NCBI RefSeq assembly: GCF_013266755.1
Contig: NZ_JABRWJ010000001.1
Coordinates: 310,001-374,000 of the forward strand
Source: Pseudaquabacterium terrae
GTDB lineage: Bacteria > Pseudomonadota > Gammaproteobacteria > Burkholderiales > Burkholderiaceae_C
Direction of reading: 5' to 3'
DNA length: 64,000 nt
Below the pieces are notes generated by a model. The model worked only from the letters and a program-made list of their open reading frames with translations. It did no database searches and was not told where the DNA came from. Position numbers and translations under genes: made by a program. Of this stretch, positions 49,294 through 59,456 are shown piece by piece. Each line of letters starts with the position of its first letter. Positions within the stretch are counted from its first letter, which is position 1.

Positions 49294-50773
49294 CGCCAGC
49301 AGCGCTGGCTGACCTCGATCGCGCAGGACCCGGCTTGCGGGTCGGCCGTCCACCAAGCAAACCCTCCTGGTCGGCCAGCCGCTCGCCGATCCGGATGCCG
49401 TCGGCGTCGATGCTGAACAGGCGCAGCTCGTCCGAATGCGCGCTGGCGCGCACCTTGACGACGGCCATCACGCGCAGCAGCCGGCTGTCGACCTCGATGT
49501 AGCGCTGCACGATGATCGCGTCGGTCAGGAAGGCCGTGCCGTAGGGGCTGAAGCGCAGGTCGGTGTAGCGGTCTTCCAGCTCGGAGGTCATCAGCACCGT
49601 GACGCCGGCGGCCGCCAGTGCGGTGACCAGGCGCGACAGCGATTCGCGGAAGTCCTCGCGAAACGTCGGCGCCAGCGCCAGCTCGAAGCCCGACAGCGAA
49701 TCGATCACCACGCGGCGCGCCTTCAGGCGCCGGATCTCGGTGAGCAGCAGCTGCACGATCTCGTCGATCGACAGGTCGGGCGCGCGGCTGTCGACCAGCC
49801 CGACGCGTCCGCTGTCGATCAGCTCGGCCAGGATCCTGTTGCGCGATCGGCGCGGGTGCGGCTCGAAGACGGCAACCACGCCGTTCTCGCCGCATCGCGC
49901 GCCCTCGGCCAGGAAGGATGCGGCCAGGATGCTCTTGCCCGACCCCGACGGTCCGGCGACCAGCACCGAATAACCTTGCGGCACGCCGCCGCCGAGCATC
50001 TGGTCCAGCGGCGGCACGCCGGTCAGCAGCCGGGCATCGGCGGGCGCGGCGGGGGCAGCCACATCGGCCGCCAGGCCGGCCGGCGCGAACACCTCGACCC
50101 CCGCGCTGCCGATGCGAAACGTGTGCAGCCCCGGCAGCGTCGGCTGGCCGCGCATCTTCATGATCTCCATCTTGCGGACCATCGAGTTGCGCTGCACGCT
50201 CTGGCGCAGCCAGATCAGGCCGTCGGCCACCGTGAACACCGGGTTGGTGTCACTGTCGGTGAAGTACTCGCCGATCAGGAAGGTGGTGGCCTGCCAGCTG
50301 GTCATCAGCATGCCCAGCTGCTGCACGAACTGCTGCAGCTCGTTGTGCGGGTTGCCGCCGTCGCTGCTGGCCAGCACGACGGAGCGGAAGGAGTCGACGA
50401 AGACCAGGCCGGGCCCGTGCGCCTCGACCTCGGCGACGATGCGGGTCAACACCTTGTCGAGGTCGCCCGCCTGGGTCTCGTCGGCCAGGTTGATGAAGCG
50501 CACCGAACGGTTGATGGCCTCGCTGTCGAAGAACTCGAATTGCTGCTGGTAGCGCAGCATCTTCAGCGGCGGCTCGCCGAGCACGGTGAAGTACAGCGCC
50601 GGCCGCTCCGGCGTCGCCAGCGCGAACATCATCTGGTGGGCCAGCGTGGTCTTGCCGCTGCCGGGGGTGCCGGCGATCAGGTTGAACGAGAACTCGGGCA
50701 GGCCGCCGCCCAGCACCGCGTCCAGCCCCGGCACGCCGGTGGCCAGGCGGTTGATCGTCACTTTGGTGGTCAT
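49286..50773 (-). CDS. KaiC-like double-domain ATPase
   Basis: A 495-residue RecA-fold protein with two KaiC domains. The first has Walker A GTPGSGKTT and the catalytic pair YFTVLGEPP (Glu), the second Walker A GPSGSGKSI and VAVFEPHPRR. ATG 50773 gives MTTKVTINRLATGVPGLDAV. In bacteria without KaiAB, such proteins are coupled to histidine kinases and control stress or light responses. It overlaps the 140-aa gene by four bases (ATGA) and the kinase by eight. Confidence 0.92.
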   Translation of the reverse strand: MTTKVTINRLATGVPGLDAVLGGGLPEFSFNLIAGTPGSGKTTLAHQMMFALATPERPALYFTVLGEPPLKMLRYQQQFEFFDSEAINRSVRFINLADETQAGDLDKVLTRIVAEVEAHGPGLVFVDSFRSVVLASSDGGNPHNELQQFVQQLGMLMTSWQATTFLIGEYFTDSDTNPVFTVADGLIWLRQSVQRNSMVRKMEIMKMRGQPTLPGLHTFRIGSAGVEVFAPAGLAADVAAPAAPADARLLTGVPPLDQMLGGGVPQGYSVLVAGPSGSGKSILAASFLAEGARCGENGVVAVFEPHPRRSRNRILAELIDSGRVGLVDSRAPDLSIDEIVQLLLTEIRRLKARRVVIDSLSGFELALAPTFREDFRESLSRLVTALAAAGVTVLMTSELEDRYTDLRFSPYGTAFLTDAIIVQRYIEVDSRLLRVMAVVKVRASAHSDELRLFSIDADGIRIGERLADQEGLLGGRPTRKPGPARSRSASAAGDD

Positions 50774-51192
50774 CGGATGTCCTGTGCGGGCGAGCCGCTC
50801 GAAGCGTCTGCCCATACCGTGCGCAGCAGGCGCTCGGTGAGGGCGGGACCGACCAAGCTGCCCAGCAGCTCGTGAAAGGCCTGAAACAGTGCCGTGCTGC
50901 CGGCGGCGGCGTCGGCGCTGCTCTGCAGCGCGATCATCGACTGAAGCCCTGCGAGGTCCATTTCCGGCGGCAACACTTCGGGCTGGACGGTGATCCACCG
51001 GTGCGTTGCGGCCGTGAGATGCAGGCTGCGCCGGTAGAGGGCGGCCACGCCGCGCGTTCCAATGATGGGGCTCAGTGCGGCGTCGATCTCGCGCCAGGTC
51101 GCGATCACCGCAGCAGCGATCTGGGCCGCACTCGCGTCCTCCCCGACCCGCTGTGCCAGGGGAGCGATCAGACGGCTCACCCGGCTTTGCAT
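50770..51192 (-). CDS. uncharacterised protein of the KaiC operon, 140 aa
   Basis: A 140-residue, predominantly helical protein (LIAPLAQRVGEDASAAQIAA; IIGTRGVAALYRRSLHLTA; TALFQAFHELLGSLVGPAL). No known domain is recognised. The last four bases (ATGA) overlap the KaiC-like start, so production is coupled. It may act as an input or adaptor protein for the KaiC/histidine kinase unit. Confidence 0.8.
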   Translation of the reverse strand: MQSRVSRLIAPLAQRVGEDASAAQIAAAVIATWREIDAALSPIIGTRGVAALYRRSLHLTAATHRWITVQPEVLPPEMDLAGLQSMIALQSSADAAAGSTALFQAFHELLGSLVGPALTERLLRTVWADASSGSPAQDIR

Positions 51193-51311
51193 GACTTGTC
51201 CCTGACCGTTTGGGATGGGTGCCCGATAGTACGCTTGCGGACGATCGGGCGGTCAGTTAATGATGTGCTGGCCGCGCTCTTGCGGAGTTGGCAGACGGGC
51301 TGTTCGAACCC

Positions 51312-54300
51312 TCAGGCCGCCATCGGCGAAGCAAGCTGGTTGCGCATGTGCCGTGCCATGAAGCTGCACACCTCGTCCGCCGGCACGGGTTTGCACAGCC
51401 AGTAGCCCTGGATCTCGTCGCAGCCGCGCAGCCGCAGGTAGGCGAGTTGCGCGGCGGTTTCCACGCCTTCGGCCACCACCTTCATCCCCAGGCCGTGGGC
51501 CAGCGTGATGATGCCTTCGGTCAGCGCTTGCGCATGGGCATCGAGCGGCAGGTCGTGGATGAACGAGCGATCGATCTTGACCGCCGTCAAGGGAAAACGC
51601 TTCAGGTACGACAGCGAGGAATAGCCGGTTCCGAAGTCATCGATCGCCAGACCGATGCCCATGTCGCGGATTTCCTGCAGCAGCCCGGCCGCGTGTTCGG
51701 GGTTCTTCATCATCGCGCCCTCGGTGATCTCCAGTTCGAGCAGCGAAGGATGCAGGCCCGAGGTCTCCAGGATCTCGCCGATGTCGGCAATCAGCGTGCG
51801 GCTGAGCAGCTGCCGCGGCGACAGGTTGACGCTCATCTGCACCGCCGGCAGGCCGGACTGCTGCCATGAGTGGGCGTCGGCACAGGCGCGGGCCAAGGCC
51901 CACCTTCCCAACGATTCGATCAACCCGGTCTCTTCGGCGATCGGGATGAACCGCGTCGGCGCGATCAGGCCCATCACCGGATGGCGCCAGCGCATCAACG
52001 CCTCGACGCCGACGATGCGCTGGGTGCTCAGGTTCATCTTCGGCTGGTAGTGCAGTTCCAGCTCACCGCGTTCCTGGGCGCGGCGCAGGGCAGCCTCGAG
52101 CACCAGGCGGTCGTTGCCCAGGGCGTTCATCTGCGGCACGTAAAACTGGTAGGAGCCGCCCTTGTCCTTGGCACGGTACATCGCCGTGTCGGCATTCTTC
52201 AGCAGCGTCTCGGCATCGCTGCCGTCCTCGGGATAGACGCTGACGCCGATGCTGGCGGCGACGTGCAATTCCTGCCCGTCGACGATGAAAGGCTCGGCGC
52301 AGCAGGTCAGGGCCCGTTCGGCCAGCACCACCGCATCGCTGGCGTCGGACAGGTTCTCCAACAGCAGCACGAATTCGTCGCCGCCGAATCGCGCGACGGT
52401 GTCGTGCTCCCGCAGCATCGCCGAGAGGCGCTCGCCGCAGGCCTTGATCATCGCGTCGCCGACGCCGTGGCCCAGCGTGTCGTTGATCTGCTTGAAGCGG
52501 TCCAGGTCGATGAACATCACCGCGAAGCGCTTCTGCTGCAGGCTGCTGCGCTGGATCGCGCGGACCAGGCCGTTCTTCAGCGCCGCGCGATTGGGCAGGC
52601 CCGTCAGGTCGTCGTGGTCGGCGACGAAGCGAAGGCGCCGCTCGGCCCGCTTGCGCTGCGCATACTGGGCCACCTGCAGCGCGATCACGCGCAGCGATTC
52701 CAGCGCATCGGCGTCGGCCGCCCGCGAATCGCGCCTGAAGAACTCGAGCACCGTGTTGTGGCCTGCCACGACCATCGGCACGATGAGGCCCACGGTCAGC
52801 CCGGCCTGGCATGCCAGCGCATCGCGCGTGAAACCGTGCTGGACGTCGCGCGTATTCACATGCAGGGCGTCGCCTTCGGCCCAGGCACGGCCGAAGGAGC
52901 CTTCGTCCGGGCGGTAGCCGAGCGACCGGCTGAGGTCGACGAACTGCGCCAGCGCCGGCTCGTCGCCGGCATGCCAGGCCGCGTCGCAGCGCACCTGGCC
53001 GTCGGCGTGCACGCTCCACACGGCGCCGCAGTCCCAGCGCAGGCGCGTGCACACCGCCGCCAGCGCCTGCGCCATCACGGGCGCGGTCTCCGAATCGCCG
53101 ACCAGCAGGCGGGCAATGTCGTGTTCCAGGTTCAGGCGCAGCGCACCCTTGTGGCGCTGCGTATCGTCGCGCACCGTGCCGCGCAGCAGCACCTTGCCGC
53201 CCTCGTCGCTCGACTGCACGATGACGTGAACCCAGCGCTCGGTGCCATCGGGCAAGGCGAGCCGATGCTCGAATTCACAGCGCTGGCCCGAAGCCGAGGC
53301 CTGGGCCATGTGCTGTTCGACCGCGGCCAGGCCGTCGGCCGGCACGCGCGACAGCAGCGCCGGCAAGCCGGGTACCAGGTGGTTGGTGTCGAAGCCCAGG
53401 ATGCGCCGCGCCTCGTCGGAGCAGACCAGTTCCCCGGTCTCGGCATCCAGGATCCAGCTGCCCAGGCTGGCCAGATGCTGGGCCTCGTCCAGTTGCCGTT
53501 CGCTGGTGCGCAGGTGGCGGGTCATCGCGGTGGCCAGGGCCTGGGCGCGGCGGCGGCCGGTGCTCAGCGAATAGCCGATGCCGGCCAGCAGCAGGCTGAT
53601 GGCCAGGCCACCGCAGGCGATGAGCCACGGAGTGGCCCGTTCGAGCCGGCCGATGAACGGGTCGGCACTGACTTCGACCAGCCAGGAGCGGCCGCCCAGC
53701 TCGAATGCGAGCGTGCGCACGAAGCGCGCAGCGGCCTCGACGCGTGCAGCGCGTGGTTGCGCTGCCGAGGCGCCTGCGGCAGCGGCAGCGGACTGGGCCC
53801 GGTTGTCATACAGCAGCGGGTGGCCGGCCGTGGCGTCGACGATGACGAACCGGCTCTCCACGCGGCTGCCGATGGGTGCCTTGCCGGGCCCGCCGTCGAA
53901 CAGGCGCATGCCCGGGGCCCCGGCGTCGCCCGCCAGCACGTCCTGCATCATTGCGGCGACCCTGAATCCGGCCCCGACCGAGCCGACGTAGGCGGCGCGC
54001 CGCTGATCGATGGTGTCGAGCGGCATCTTCGGGCGATAGACAGGCAACCGGATCCCCAGTCCGACGTCGGACTCGCGGCCGCCGATGCGGATCCGGCGAC
54101 CGGACGACACCAGCCCGCCGGTGTCGCGAGCCTGCTCCAGTGCGTCGCCGCGGTTGGGCATGGCGCCCAGGTCATTGCCCAGCAACTTCTCGTTGCCCGC
54201 CAGCGGCTCGATGAACGTCAACGGGTAGTAGCCGGGCCGATCGCCGGGCGGCTTGATCGCGAAGCCGGCCGCGACGCCCGGGGCCAGGCTGCTGTCGCCG

Positions 54301-54668
54301 CGGAACCGTTCTTCGAATCGTGCCCTGTCGGCCGCTTCGACGTAAGGGGCATAGCTGACGGCCTGGAAGCCCGGATAGCTCTTTGCCAGGCCCAGCCCAT
54401 CGACATAGTCCCGGAAGTCGCTGCGCGTGAGCGGGGCCGAGTTGTTGAAGCGCGCGCGCAGCCCGGTGAGGACCTCGACGTAGTTGTCGAAGCGGCCCTC
54501 GACCTTGCGTGCCACCGCCAGGGCTGCCGCGTCGAAACGCTGCTGGGCACTGCGTGCGATCTCCTGGTGGGCGGCCAAGCCGAGGCCGATCGACAGCGCC
54601 GTGCCGAGGGCAAGCACCATCAGCGGCAGGAAGAACTTGTACTGCTCCGAACGGGTTCTTTGGGGCAT
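51312..54668 (-). CDS. CHASE-PAS-GAF-GGDEF-EAL protein
   Basis: An 1118-residue c-di-GMP enzyme in the inner membrane. A first helix (FFLPLMVLALGTALSIGLGL) and a second at about 350 (LIACGGLAISLLLAGIGYSL) bracket a periplasmic CHASE sensor (FQAVSYAPYVEAADRARFEE). PAS (LASLGSWILDAETGELVC), GAF, GGDEF (RFGGDEFVLL, with I-site REHD five residues before) and EAL (VGVEALMRWRHPVMG) follow; [18 protein letters not shown] and VVAEGVET complete the phosphodiesterase. Both activities look intact. ATG 54668 has AGGGAG upstream. Confidence 0.95.
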   Translation of the reverse strand: MPQRTRSEQYKFFLPLMVLALGTALSIGLGLAAHQEIARSAQQRFDAAALAVARKVEGRFDNYVEVLTGLRARFNNSAPLTRSDFRDYVDGLGLAKSYPGFQAVSYAPYVEAADRARFEERFRGDSSLAPGVAAGFAIKPPGDRPGYYPLTFIEPLAGNEKLLGNDLGAMPNRGDALEQARDTGGLVSSGRRIRIGGRESDVGLGIRLPVYRPKMPLDTIDQRRAAYVGSVGAGFRVAAMMQDVLAGDAGAPGMRLFDGGPGKAPIGSRVESRFVIVDATAGHPLLYDNRAQSAAAAAGASAAQPRAARVEAAARFVRTLAFELGGRSWLVEVSADPFIGRLERATPWLIACGGLAISLLLAGIGYSLSTGRRRAQALATAMTRHLRTSERQLDEAQHLASLGSWILDAETGELVCSDEARRILGFDTNHLVPGLPALLSRVPADGLAAVEQHMAQASASGQRCEFEHRLALPDGTERWVHVIVQSSDEGGKVLLRGTVRDDTQRHKGALRLNLEHDIARLLVGDSETAPVMAQALAAVCTRLRWDCGAVWSVHADGQVRCDAAWHAGDEPALAQFVDLSRSLGYRPDEGSFGRAWAEGDALHVNTRDVQHGFTRDALACQAGLTVGLIVPMVVAGHNTVLEFFRRDSRAADADALESLRVIALQVAQYAQRKRAERRLRFVADHDDLTGLPNRAALKNGLVRAIQRSSLQQKRFAVMFIDLDRFKQINDTLGHGVGDAMIKACGERLSAMLREHDTVARFGGDEFVLLLENLSDASDAVVLAERALTCCAEPFIVDGQELHVAASIGVSVYPEDGSDAETLLKNADTAMYRAKDKGGSYQFYVPQMNALGNDRLVLEAALRRAQERGELELHYQPKMNLSTQRIVGVEALMRWRHPVMGLIAPTRFIPIAEETGLIESLGRWALARACADAHSWQQSGLPAVQMSVNLSPRQLLSRTLIADIGEILETSGLHPSLLELEITEGAMMKNPEHAAGLLQEIRDMGIGLAIDDFGTGYSSLSYLKRFPLTAVKIDRSFIHDLPLDAHAQALTEGIITLAHGLGMKVVAEGVETAAQLAYLRLRGCDEIQGYWLCKPVPADEVCSFMARHMRNQLASPMAA

Positions 54669-54728
54669 GACCAACTCCCTAACGTCGATGAGGTACGGCA
54701 ATCGCAGAACGATCCTGGCGCGTTCGCT

Positions 54729-56852
54729 TCACGAAGCCATCGCGAACGCCGAATCGGCAAACTCGCTCTTGACATCCCAGACGGCGAGCGTGCCGTGCGG
54801 ATTGGTCCTGGGCTGGGCTGCCAACAAGTCGGTGATCGTCGTCGCCGGCACCGCCTTGCTGAAGTAGTAGCCCTGGAATTCATCGCAGGCGTGGTCCCTC
54901 AGGAACTCGATCTGCCCTTGCGTCTCCACGCCCTCGGCCACGATGGTCATGTTCAAGGTCTTTCCCATCGCGATGACGGCATCCGTGATGGCCCGGTCTT
55001 CCGCGTTGGAGGGCAGTTCGCGAACGAACGAGCGGTCGACCTTGATGGTGTCGATGGGAAACCGCTTCAGGTTGGACAACGACGAGTAGCCCGTCCCGAA
55101 GTCATCCAGCGACAAGCGGATGCCCAGCGTCTTGAAGGCCCGCAGCACCTCGCTGGCCTTGCCCGCGTCGCGCATCAGCATGCTCTCGGTGATCTCGAGC
55201 TCGAGGAACGCGGGGGCCATCCCCGTCTCCGCGAGGATCGAGCGCACATCGGACAACAGCGCTTCATGATAGAACTGGCGCGCCGACAGGTTGACGGCCA
55301 TGCGCAACGGGGGAAGTCCCATTTCGCGCCACGACACATGTTGCCGGCACGCGGTCTCGAGAACCCAGCGGCCGATGGGCACGATCAGGCCGTTCTCCTC
55401 TGCCACGGGAATGAATTTCGACGGCGGCACCGGTCCGAAGTCCGGATGCTTCCAGCGCAGCAAGGCCTCCACACCGATGATGTGGCCGGTCTTGCAGTCG
55501 ACTTTCGGCTGGTAATGGACCCGAAACTGCTGCCCCTCCAGCGCCCGCCTCAGGCTCGATTCGAAGGCCAGACGTTCGAGCGTATGCGTGTTGAGTTCGG
55601 CGCAATAAAACGCGAAGGTGTTCTTCCCTTCTTCCTTCGCCTGGTACATGGCAATGTCGGCGTTCTTCATCAGCGTACGCTCGTCATCGCCATCGCTCGG
55701 GTACACGCTGATCCCGACGCTGGCCGTGACATGGAACTCATGGTCGCGCAAGGTGAACGGCCGGGCCACGGCACCCAGGATCTTGTGTGCCAGCGCCGCC
55801 AGTTGTTCCGTGCCGTTCAAGCTCGGTGCCATGAGGACGAATTCGTCCCCGCCAAGCCGGGCCACGCAGTCGGTTGCCCTGAGGCATGACTTGAGTCTTG
55901 CCGCCATCTCCTGAAGCAGCAGGTCGCCGGCCTCGTGACCCAGGGTGTCGTTGACGTTCTTGAAGCGGTCCAGATCGACGAAGAGCACAGCCAGTTGTTT
56001 GCCCTCGCGCTGTGCCAGGCTGACCGATTGGTTCAGCAATTTGCTGAACATGCTGCGATTCGGCAGCAGGGTGAGGCTGTCGTTATAAGCGAGAAACTCG
56101 GCGTGCTCGGCCGTGAGCTTGTGCTGTCGAACGGCCTCGGTGAGCTCGTTGGTTCGCTGGCTCACCTTCCTGTCGAGTTGGTCGTTCATCTCGGTCAATG
56201 CCGCCGATTTGTCGCTCAACTGCCGGTTGCGCTCGACAATGAAAGCCTGCCATCTGCGCACCAGCACGAATACATACGACGCGCCGAGGATCAGGAACAC
56301 AGCGCGGGCGGTGGTTGCGATGGCGCTGCGGCGCATGTTTGCCTCCCGTTGCGAACGCATCGAGCCGCTGGCTTGCGACAGGCGCCGGTTGAACTCCGTC
56401 ATGCCGGCCGCGTAGATCCCCTTGTAGCCCTCGTATTCCGCGGCCGAGAGGAGTCGTTGCGCCTCCCCGGTTTCCCCTCGTCGTACCATTTCGAATGCGC
56501 GATGTTCCATGGCGACAAGCGCAACGTTGGCAGCGTGAGTCTTCGCAGCAGCGGAGCCCTGAAGCCCGTCCGGATCGAGGCGCATTGCCTCCTTGATGGC
56601 CTCGTCCAATCGAGGCTCGAACCGGCGATAGCGCGCCTCCCAAGCCGGGTTGCCAGTGGCCGCGGCCATCCGTGCCGACATGGTCAGGACCTCGTCGAAA
56701 TGGACGATGTCGGCCCGGGTCTTTTCCATGCGGGCTATTGCTGGCAGCTGCACCTCGGCATGGCGGTAGTCTCGGTGGGCCTCCCAGCTCAGCGCCCCGA
56801 TAGCGAACAGCGCAAGCACGGTGGCCAGCGTCACGGATTTCGGATGGAACAT
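54729..56852 (-). CDS. membrane GGDEF-EAL protein
   Basis: A 707-residue c-di-GMP enzyme. Two helices ([34 protein letters not shown]) flank a helical periplasmic region of about 170 residues. A coiled linker leads to GGDEF ([11 protein letters not shown]-site RATD) and EAL ([41 protein letters not shown]). ATG 56852 is preceded by GAAGGG; 56900 is an alternative. It sits 60 bases upstream of the preceding GGDEF-EAL gene, in the same direction. Confidence 0.94.
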   Translation of the reverse strand: MFHPKSVTLATVLALFAIGALSWEAHRDYRHAEVQLPAIARMEKTRADIVHFDEVLTMSARMAAATGNPAWEARYRRFEPRLDEAIKEAMRLDPDGLQGSAAAKTHAANVALVAMEHRAFEMVRRGETGEAQRLLSAAEYEGYKGIYAAGMTEFNRRLSQASGSMRSQREANMRRSAIATTARAVFLILGASYVFVLVRRWQAFIVERNRQLSDKSAALTEMNDQLDRKVSQRTNELTEAVRQHKLTAEHAEFLAYNDSLTLLPNRSMFSKLLNQSVSLAQREGKQLAVLFVDLDRFKNVNDTLGHEAGDLLLQEMAARLKSCLRATDCVARLGGDEFVLMAPSLNGTEQLAALAHKILGAVARPFTLRDHEFHVTASVGISVYPSDGDDERTLMKNADIAMYQAKEEGKNTFAFYCAELNTHTLERLAFESSLRRALEGQQFRVHYQPKVDCKTGHIIGVEALLRWKHPDFGPVPPSKFIPVAEENGLIVPIGRWVLETACRQHVSWREMGLPPLRMAVNLSARQFYHEALLSDVRSILAETGMAPAFLELEITESMLMRDAGKASEVLRAFKTLGIRLSLDDFGTGYSSLSNLKRFPIDTIKVDRSFVRELPSNAEDRAITDAVIAMGKTLNMTIVAEGVETQGQIEFLRDHACDEFQGYYFSKAVPATTITDLLAAQPRTNPHGTLAVWDVKSEFADSAFAMAS

Positions 56853-57133
56853 GGTGGCCCTTCGCAGGCGATGAGGAACCGCAATGGGCGCACTCGGCAT
56901 GATGCTCGGTGTGGCCCTGTTAGGCTGAACGGCGGCTCGACCTGGTTCAGGGAAATGACTTCGAGAGCCCAAGGCCCACGAGTCTCCAGAGGACTGTAGA
57001 GGACGCTCGGCGCTCGCACCAGTCAGGGACTCGAGATGGCGCAGGTACGAGCTTCCCTTACCTGGCTCTGCTGGCGCGACGGAATCGACGTTCGGTCACA
57101 CTCACGCATGGTCGATGGCGGTTTCACCCCCAT

Positions 57134-57364
57134 ATGCCATTCATGGACCTGCCTGATCGTCGCGAGACCAACATCGACATCCTGATTGCCTTGCATGCGA
57201 CCAAATGCCGACTTGCCACCCTGATCAACGCCCGCCAGGGCCGCGGCGAGGCAACCGCGGACCTGGATGCGCAGTTGGCCGCCAATCGCGCCAAGGCTGG
57301 CGAGATGGCGAGGTTCCTGCGCATGAATCCCAACATCCTGGGCTCGTTCACGACGCCCTCTTAG
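57134..57364 (+). CDS. small hypothetical protein, 76 aa
   Basis: A 76-residue frame on the plus strand with an even composition and a plausible helical protein (ETNIDILIALHATKCRLATL; LAANRAKAGEMARFLRMNP). ATG 57143 is an alternative start. No strong ribosome site is visible and no domain is recognised. It converges on the LuxR-type regulator with four bases of overlap. Real but unconfirmed gene. Confidence 0.5.
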   Translation: MPFMDLPDRRETNIDILIALHATKCRLATLINARQGRGEATADLDAQLAANRAKAGEMARFLRMNPNILGSFTTPS

Positions 57365-58038
57365 AGCGCTTCGCGCATCGAGTCGACCAGTCCATGGCGC
57401 ACGCAGTACAGCGTCAGCCCGGGCAGATCGTTGATGCCCAGCCGTTCCATGATGCGTGCCCGGTGCACATCGACTGTCTTTGAACTGAGCTTGAGCGTGA
57501 AGGCGATCTCCTTGGCGGCCTGGCCGCGGGCGATCATCACCAGGATCTCGAGCTGGCGGCCGGTCAGCATTTCTTCCGGACCGCGTTCGCGCGCCTGGAT
57601 CAGGCGCTTCGAGACCTGAGCGCTGTAGTACGGCAGGCCGGCCATCACTGCACGCACCGCGTGCTCGAGCTCGAGCGGAGAGCTCTCCTTCATGACGTAG
57701 CCGCTGGCGCCGAGTTGCAGCGCGCGGCGGATGAAGTCTGGCGAGTCGTGCATCGACACCACCAGCACCTTCGGCGGCTTGGCCATCGCGCGCAGCTCGG
57801 CCAGCGCCGTCAGGCCGTCCATGCCGGGCATCGACAGATCCGTGACCACCAGATCGGGTGCGTGGCGCCGCACGTCGGCGAGCAGCTCCTCGCCGTTGCG
57901 CGCCTGGCTGACGACGGTGACGCCGGCCACCATCTCGAGCAGCAGCTTGAGGCCCGAGCGCACCAGCTCGTGGTCATCGGCAAGCACGATGCGCACGGCC
58001 TCGCGGGTGTCGTGCGCAAGTGGCACGGCGGGGTTCAC
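57361..58038 (-). CDS. LuxR/NarL-family response regulator
   Basis: A 225-residue regulator starting at GTG 58038 inside the stop of the kinase gene (GTGA overlap), so the two proteins are translationally coupled. Receiver domain: VRIVLADDHELVRSGLKLLLE, phosphoacceptor Asp in LVVTDLSMPGMDG and Lys in GYVMKESSP. DNA-binding domain: LTGRQLEILVMIARGQAAKE and LKLSSKTVDVHRARIMERL. Transcription is expected in response to the partner kinase. Confidence 0.94.
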   Translation of the reverse strand: MNPAVPLAHDTREAVRIVLADDHELVRSGLKLLLEMVAGVTVVSQARNGEELLADVRRHAPDLVVTDLSMPGMDGLTALAELRAMAKPPKVLVVSMHDSPDFIRRALQLGASGYVMKESSPLELEHAVRAVMAGLPYYSAQVSKRLIQARERGPEEMLTGRQLEILVMIARGQAAKEIAFTLKLSSKTVDVHRARIMERLGINDLPGLTLYCVRHGLVDSMREAL

Positions 58039-59114
58039 AGCGACAACCTCATGACGCTGCCGCGGTTCAGGCTGGAGCGGAAGCGCAGGCGTCCGCCCAT
58101 CAGCTCGGCGCGTTCGAGCATGCCGTGCAGGCCGATGTTCTTCTCGCTCATGCCACCTGCGAGCACGGCACGAACGTCGTAACCGCGGCCATCGTCGCCG
58201 ACCGTCATCACCAGGTGTTCGCCGCCCGTGAAGCGCAGCCGCACCACCAGGCGGCCTGCGCCGGCGTGCCGCAGCACATTGGTGACGGCTTCCTGCAGAA
58301 TGCGCAGCGCCACCCCATGCGTCGGCCACACGCGCTGCGGCGGAGTGCCGCGCAGCCGAACGAAGCTCTGCAGACCGGTGGCGTCGCGTTGGCGGTCGAG
58401 CGTGGCCTTGACGGCGGCCACGAATCCCAGCAGCTCGAGCTGCGCCGGGCGCAGCTGGAACGACATCGACTTGATCTGCTGGATGGCGTGCTGCGCCAGC
58501 TCGAGCGCGCTCTCGTGGCAGCGCGATGTCTGCTCGGCAGAGGCGCTGCGTTTGGCCGCGTGCAGCTGCATCACGATGCCCGTGAGCACCTGACCGAGCC
58601 CGTCGTGAAGCTCGCGAGCGATGCGCGTGCATTCGCGCTCCTGAGCCCCCACCAGGCGTGCCGACAGCAGGCGCAACCGCGAGTTGGCGCGCGCCAGCGT
58701 GTCGGCACTGCGCAGGCGCTCGAGCAGGAAGCGGCGGTCGCGCAGAACCCGCTCGATCACCGCCGGCAGCAGCGCCAGCTTGTGCTTGGCGACATAGTCC
58801 TTCGCGCCGGCGCGAAACAGATTGACCACCGCGTTTTCGTCGATCACCCCCGTCACCAACACCAGCGGCACGTCGTGAACGCCCTCGTCCAGCATCGCCA
58901 GTGCGCGCTCGGCCGTAAAGCCCGCCATGCAGCAGTCGCACAGAAGCACATCGGGCTCGGCCGCTGCCGGGGGCAGGCAGCCAAGCAACGCTGCCTCGCT
59001 GTCGACCCGGGTCAGCGTGGCCGGCATGCCCGCCCGTGCGAGTGCGAGCCGGATCAGTTCGACATCGTCCGGTTCGTCCTCGATGCAGATGATGCGCAGC
59101 ATCACGGCGGCCAT
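58035..59114 (-). CDS. receiver-histidine kinase hybrid
   Basis: A protein of about 359 residues combining an N-terminal receiver (IICIEDEPDDVELIRLALA; VLLCDCCMAGF with Asp; DYVAKHKL) with a HisKA_3-type kinase (RIARELHDGLGQVLTGIVM, phosphoacceptor His) and HATPase (ILQEAVTNVLRHAGAGRL; GDDGRGYDV; IGLHGMLERAELMGG). ATG 59102 is an alternative start. The receiver at the N-terminus suggests an upstream phosphorelay input. Output goes to the coupled LuxR-type regulator. Confidence 0.92.
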   Translation of the reverse strand: MAAVMLRIICIEDEPDDVELIRLALARAGMPATLTRVDSEAALLGCLPPAAAEPDVLLCDCCMAGFTAERALAMLDEGVHDVPLVLVTGVIDENAVVNLFRAGAKDYVAKHKLALLPAVIERVLRDRRFLLERLRSADTLARANSRLRLLSARLVGAQERECTRIARELHDGLGQVLTGIVMQLHAAKRSASAEQTSRCHESALELAQHAIQQIKSMSFQLRPAQLELLGFVAAVKATLDRQRDATGLQSFVRLRGTPPQRVWPTHGVALRILQEAVTNVLRHAGAGRLVVRLRFTGGEHLVMTVGDDGRGYDVRAVLAGGMSEKNIGLHGMLERAELMGGRLRFRSSLNRGSVMRLSL

Positions 59115-59154
59115 GATCACATCTGACCGATGAGATCGGTCTCGAGCCAGCAGG

Positions 59155-59313
59155 TCATGCCGGCCGTTCACGGCGAGCCAGCTCGGCGGCGTGTTCCACC
59201 ACCGTGGCTTCGAGCCGCGCGTTGCGGGCCAGCAGCTCGCGCGCGGTCCTGCGCTCGAGCATGCGCTCGAGCGTGCCGAGCAATGTACGCGGGAGGGGCA
59301 GATTGAGGTTCAT
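59155..59313 (-). CDS. small hypothetical protein, 52 aa
   Basis: A 52-residue basic, helical frame starting MNLNLPLPRTLLGTLERMLE, with a coiled-coil-like C-terminus. It has no obvious ribosome site and lies between the 71-aa gene and the receiver-kinase gene on the same strand. Assigned because the region otherwise shows no gene and the frame has a plausible composition. Confidence 0.35.
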   Translation of the reverse strand: MNLNLPLPRTLLGTLERMLERRTARELLARNARLEATVVEHAAELARRERPA

Positions 59314-59456
59314 CGTCTGAGGTCGCGTGGCGGAGTCGAATGACGGATCGTCGGTTGCTGTTGCGCTGCTGCAGGGATAAGTCGCCGACGAGGATCGCGT
59401 CTGTGCGGTAGCGCTCCGATGACACCTTCGGCCGGCCGACATCGCGGACGACAGAG

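Noticed and set aside
51281-51315. tRNA-Leu-like words (TTGGCAGACG followed by GTTCGAACC)
   Set aside because: The D-loop-like and T-loop-like words are only a few bases apart; there is no anticodon arm or acceptor stem, so this is not a tRNA. A chance match or a tiny relic at most.
51870-55889. 1339-codon plus-strand open frame across two GGDEF-EAL genes
   Set aside because: It spans the gap between two real minus-strand genes, has no recognisable domain and is an artefact of codon bias in a GC-rich genome.
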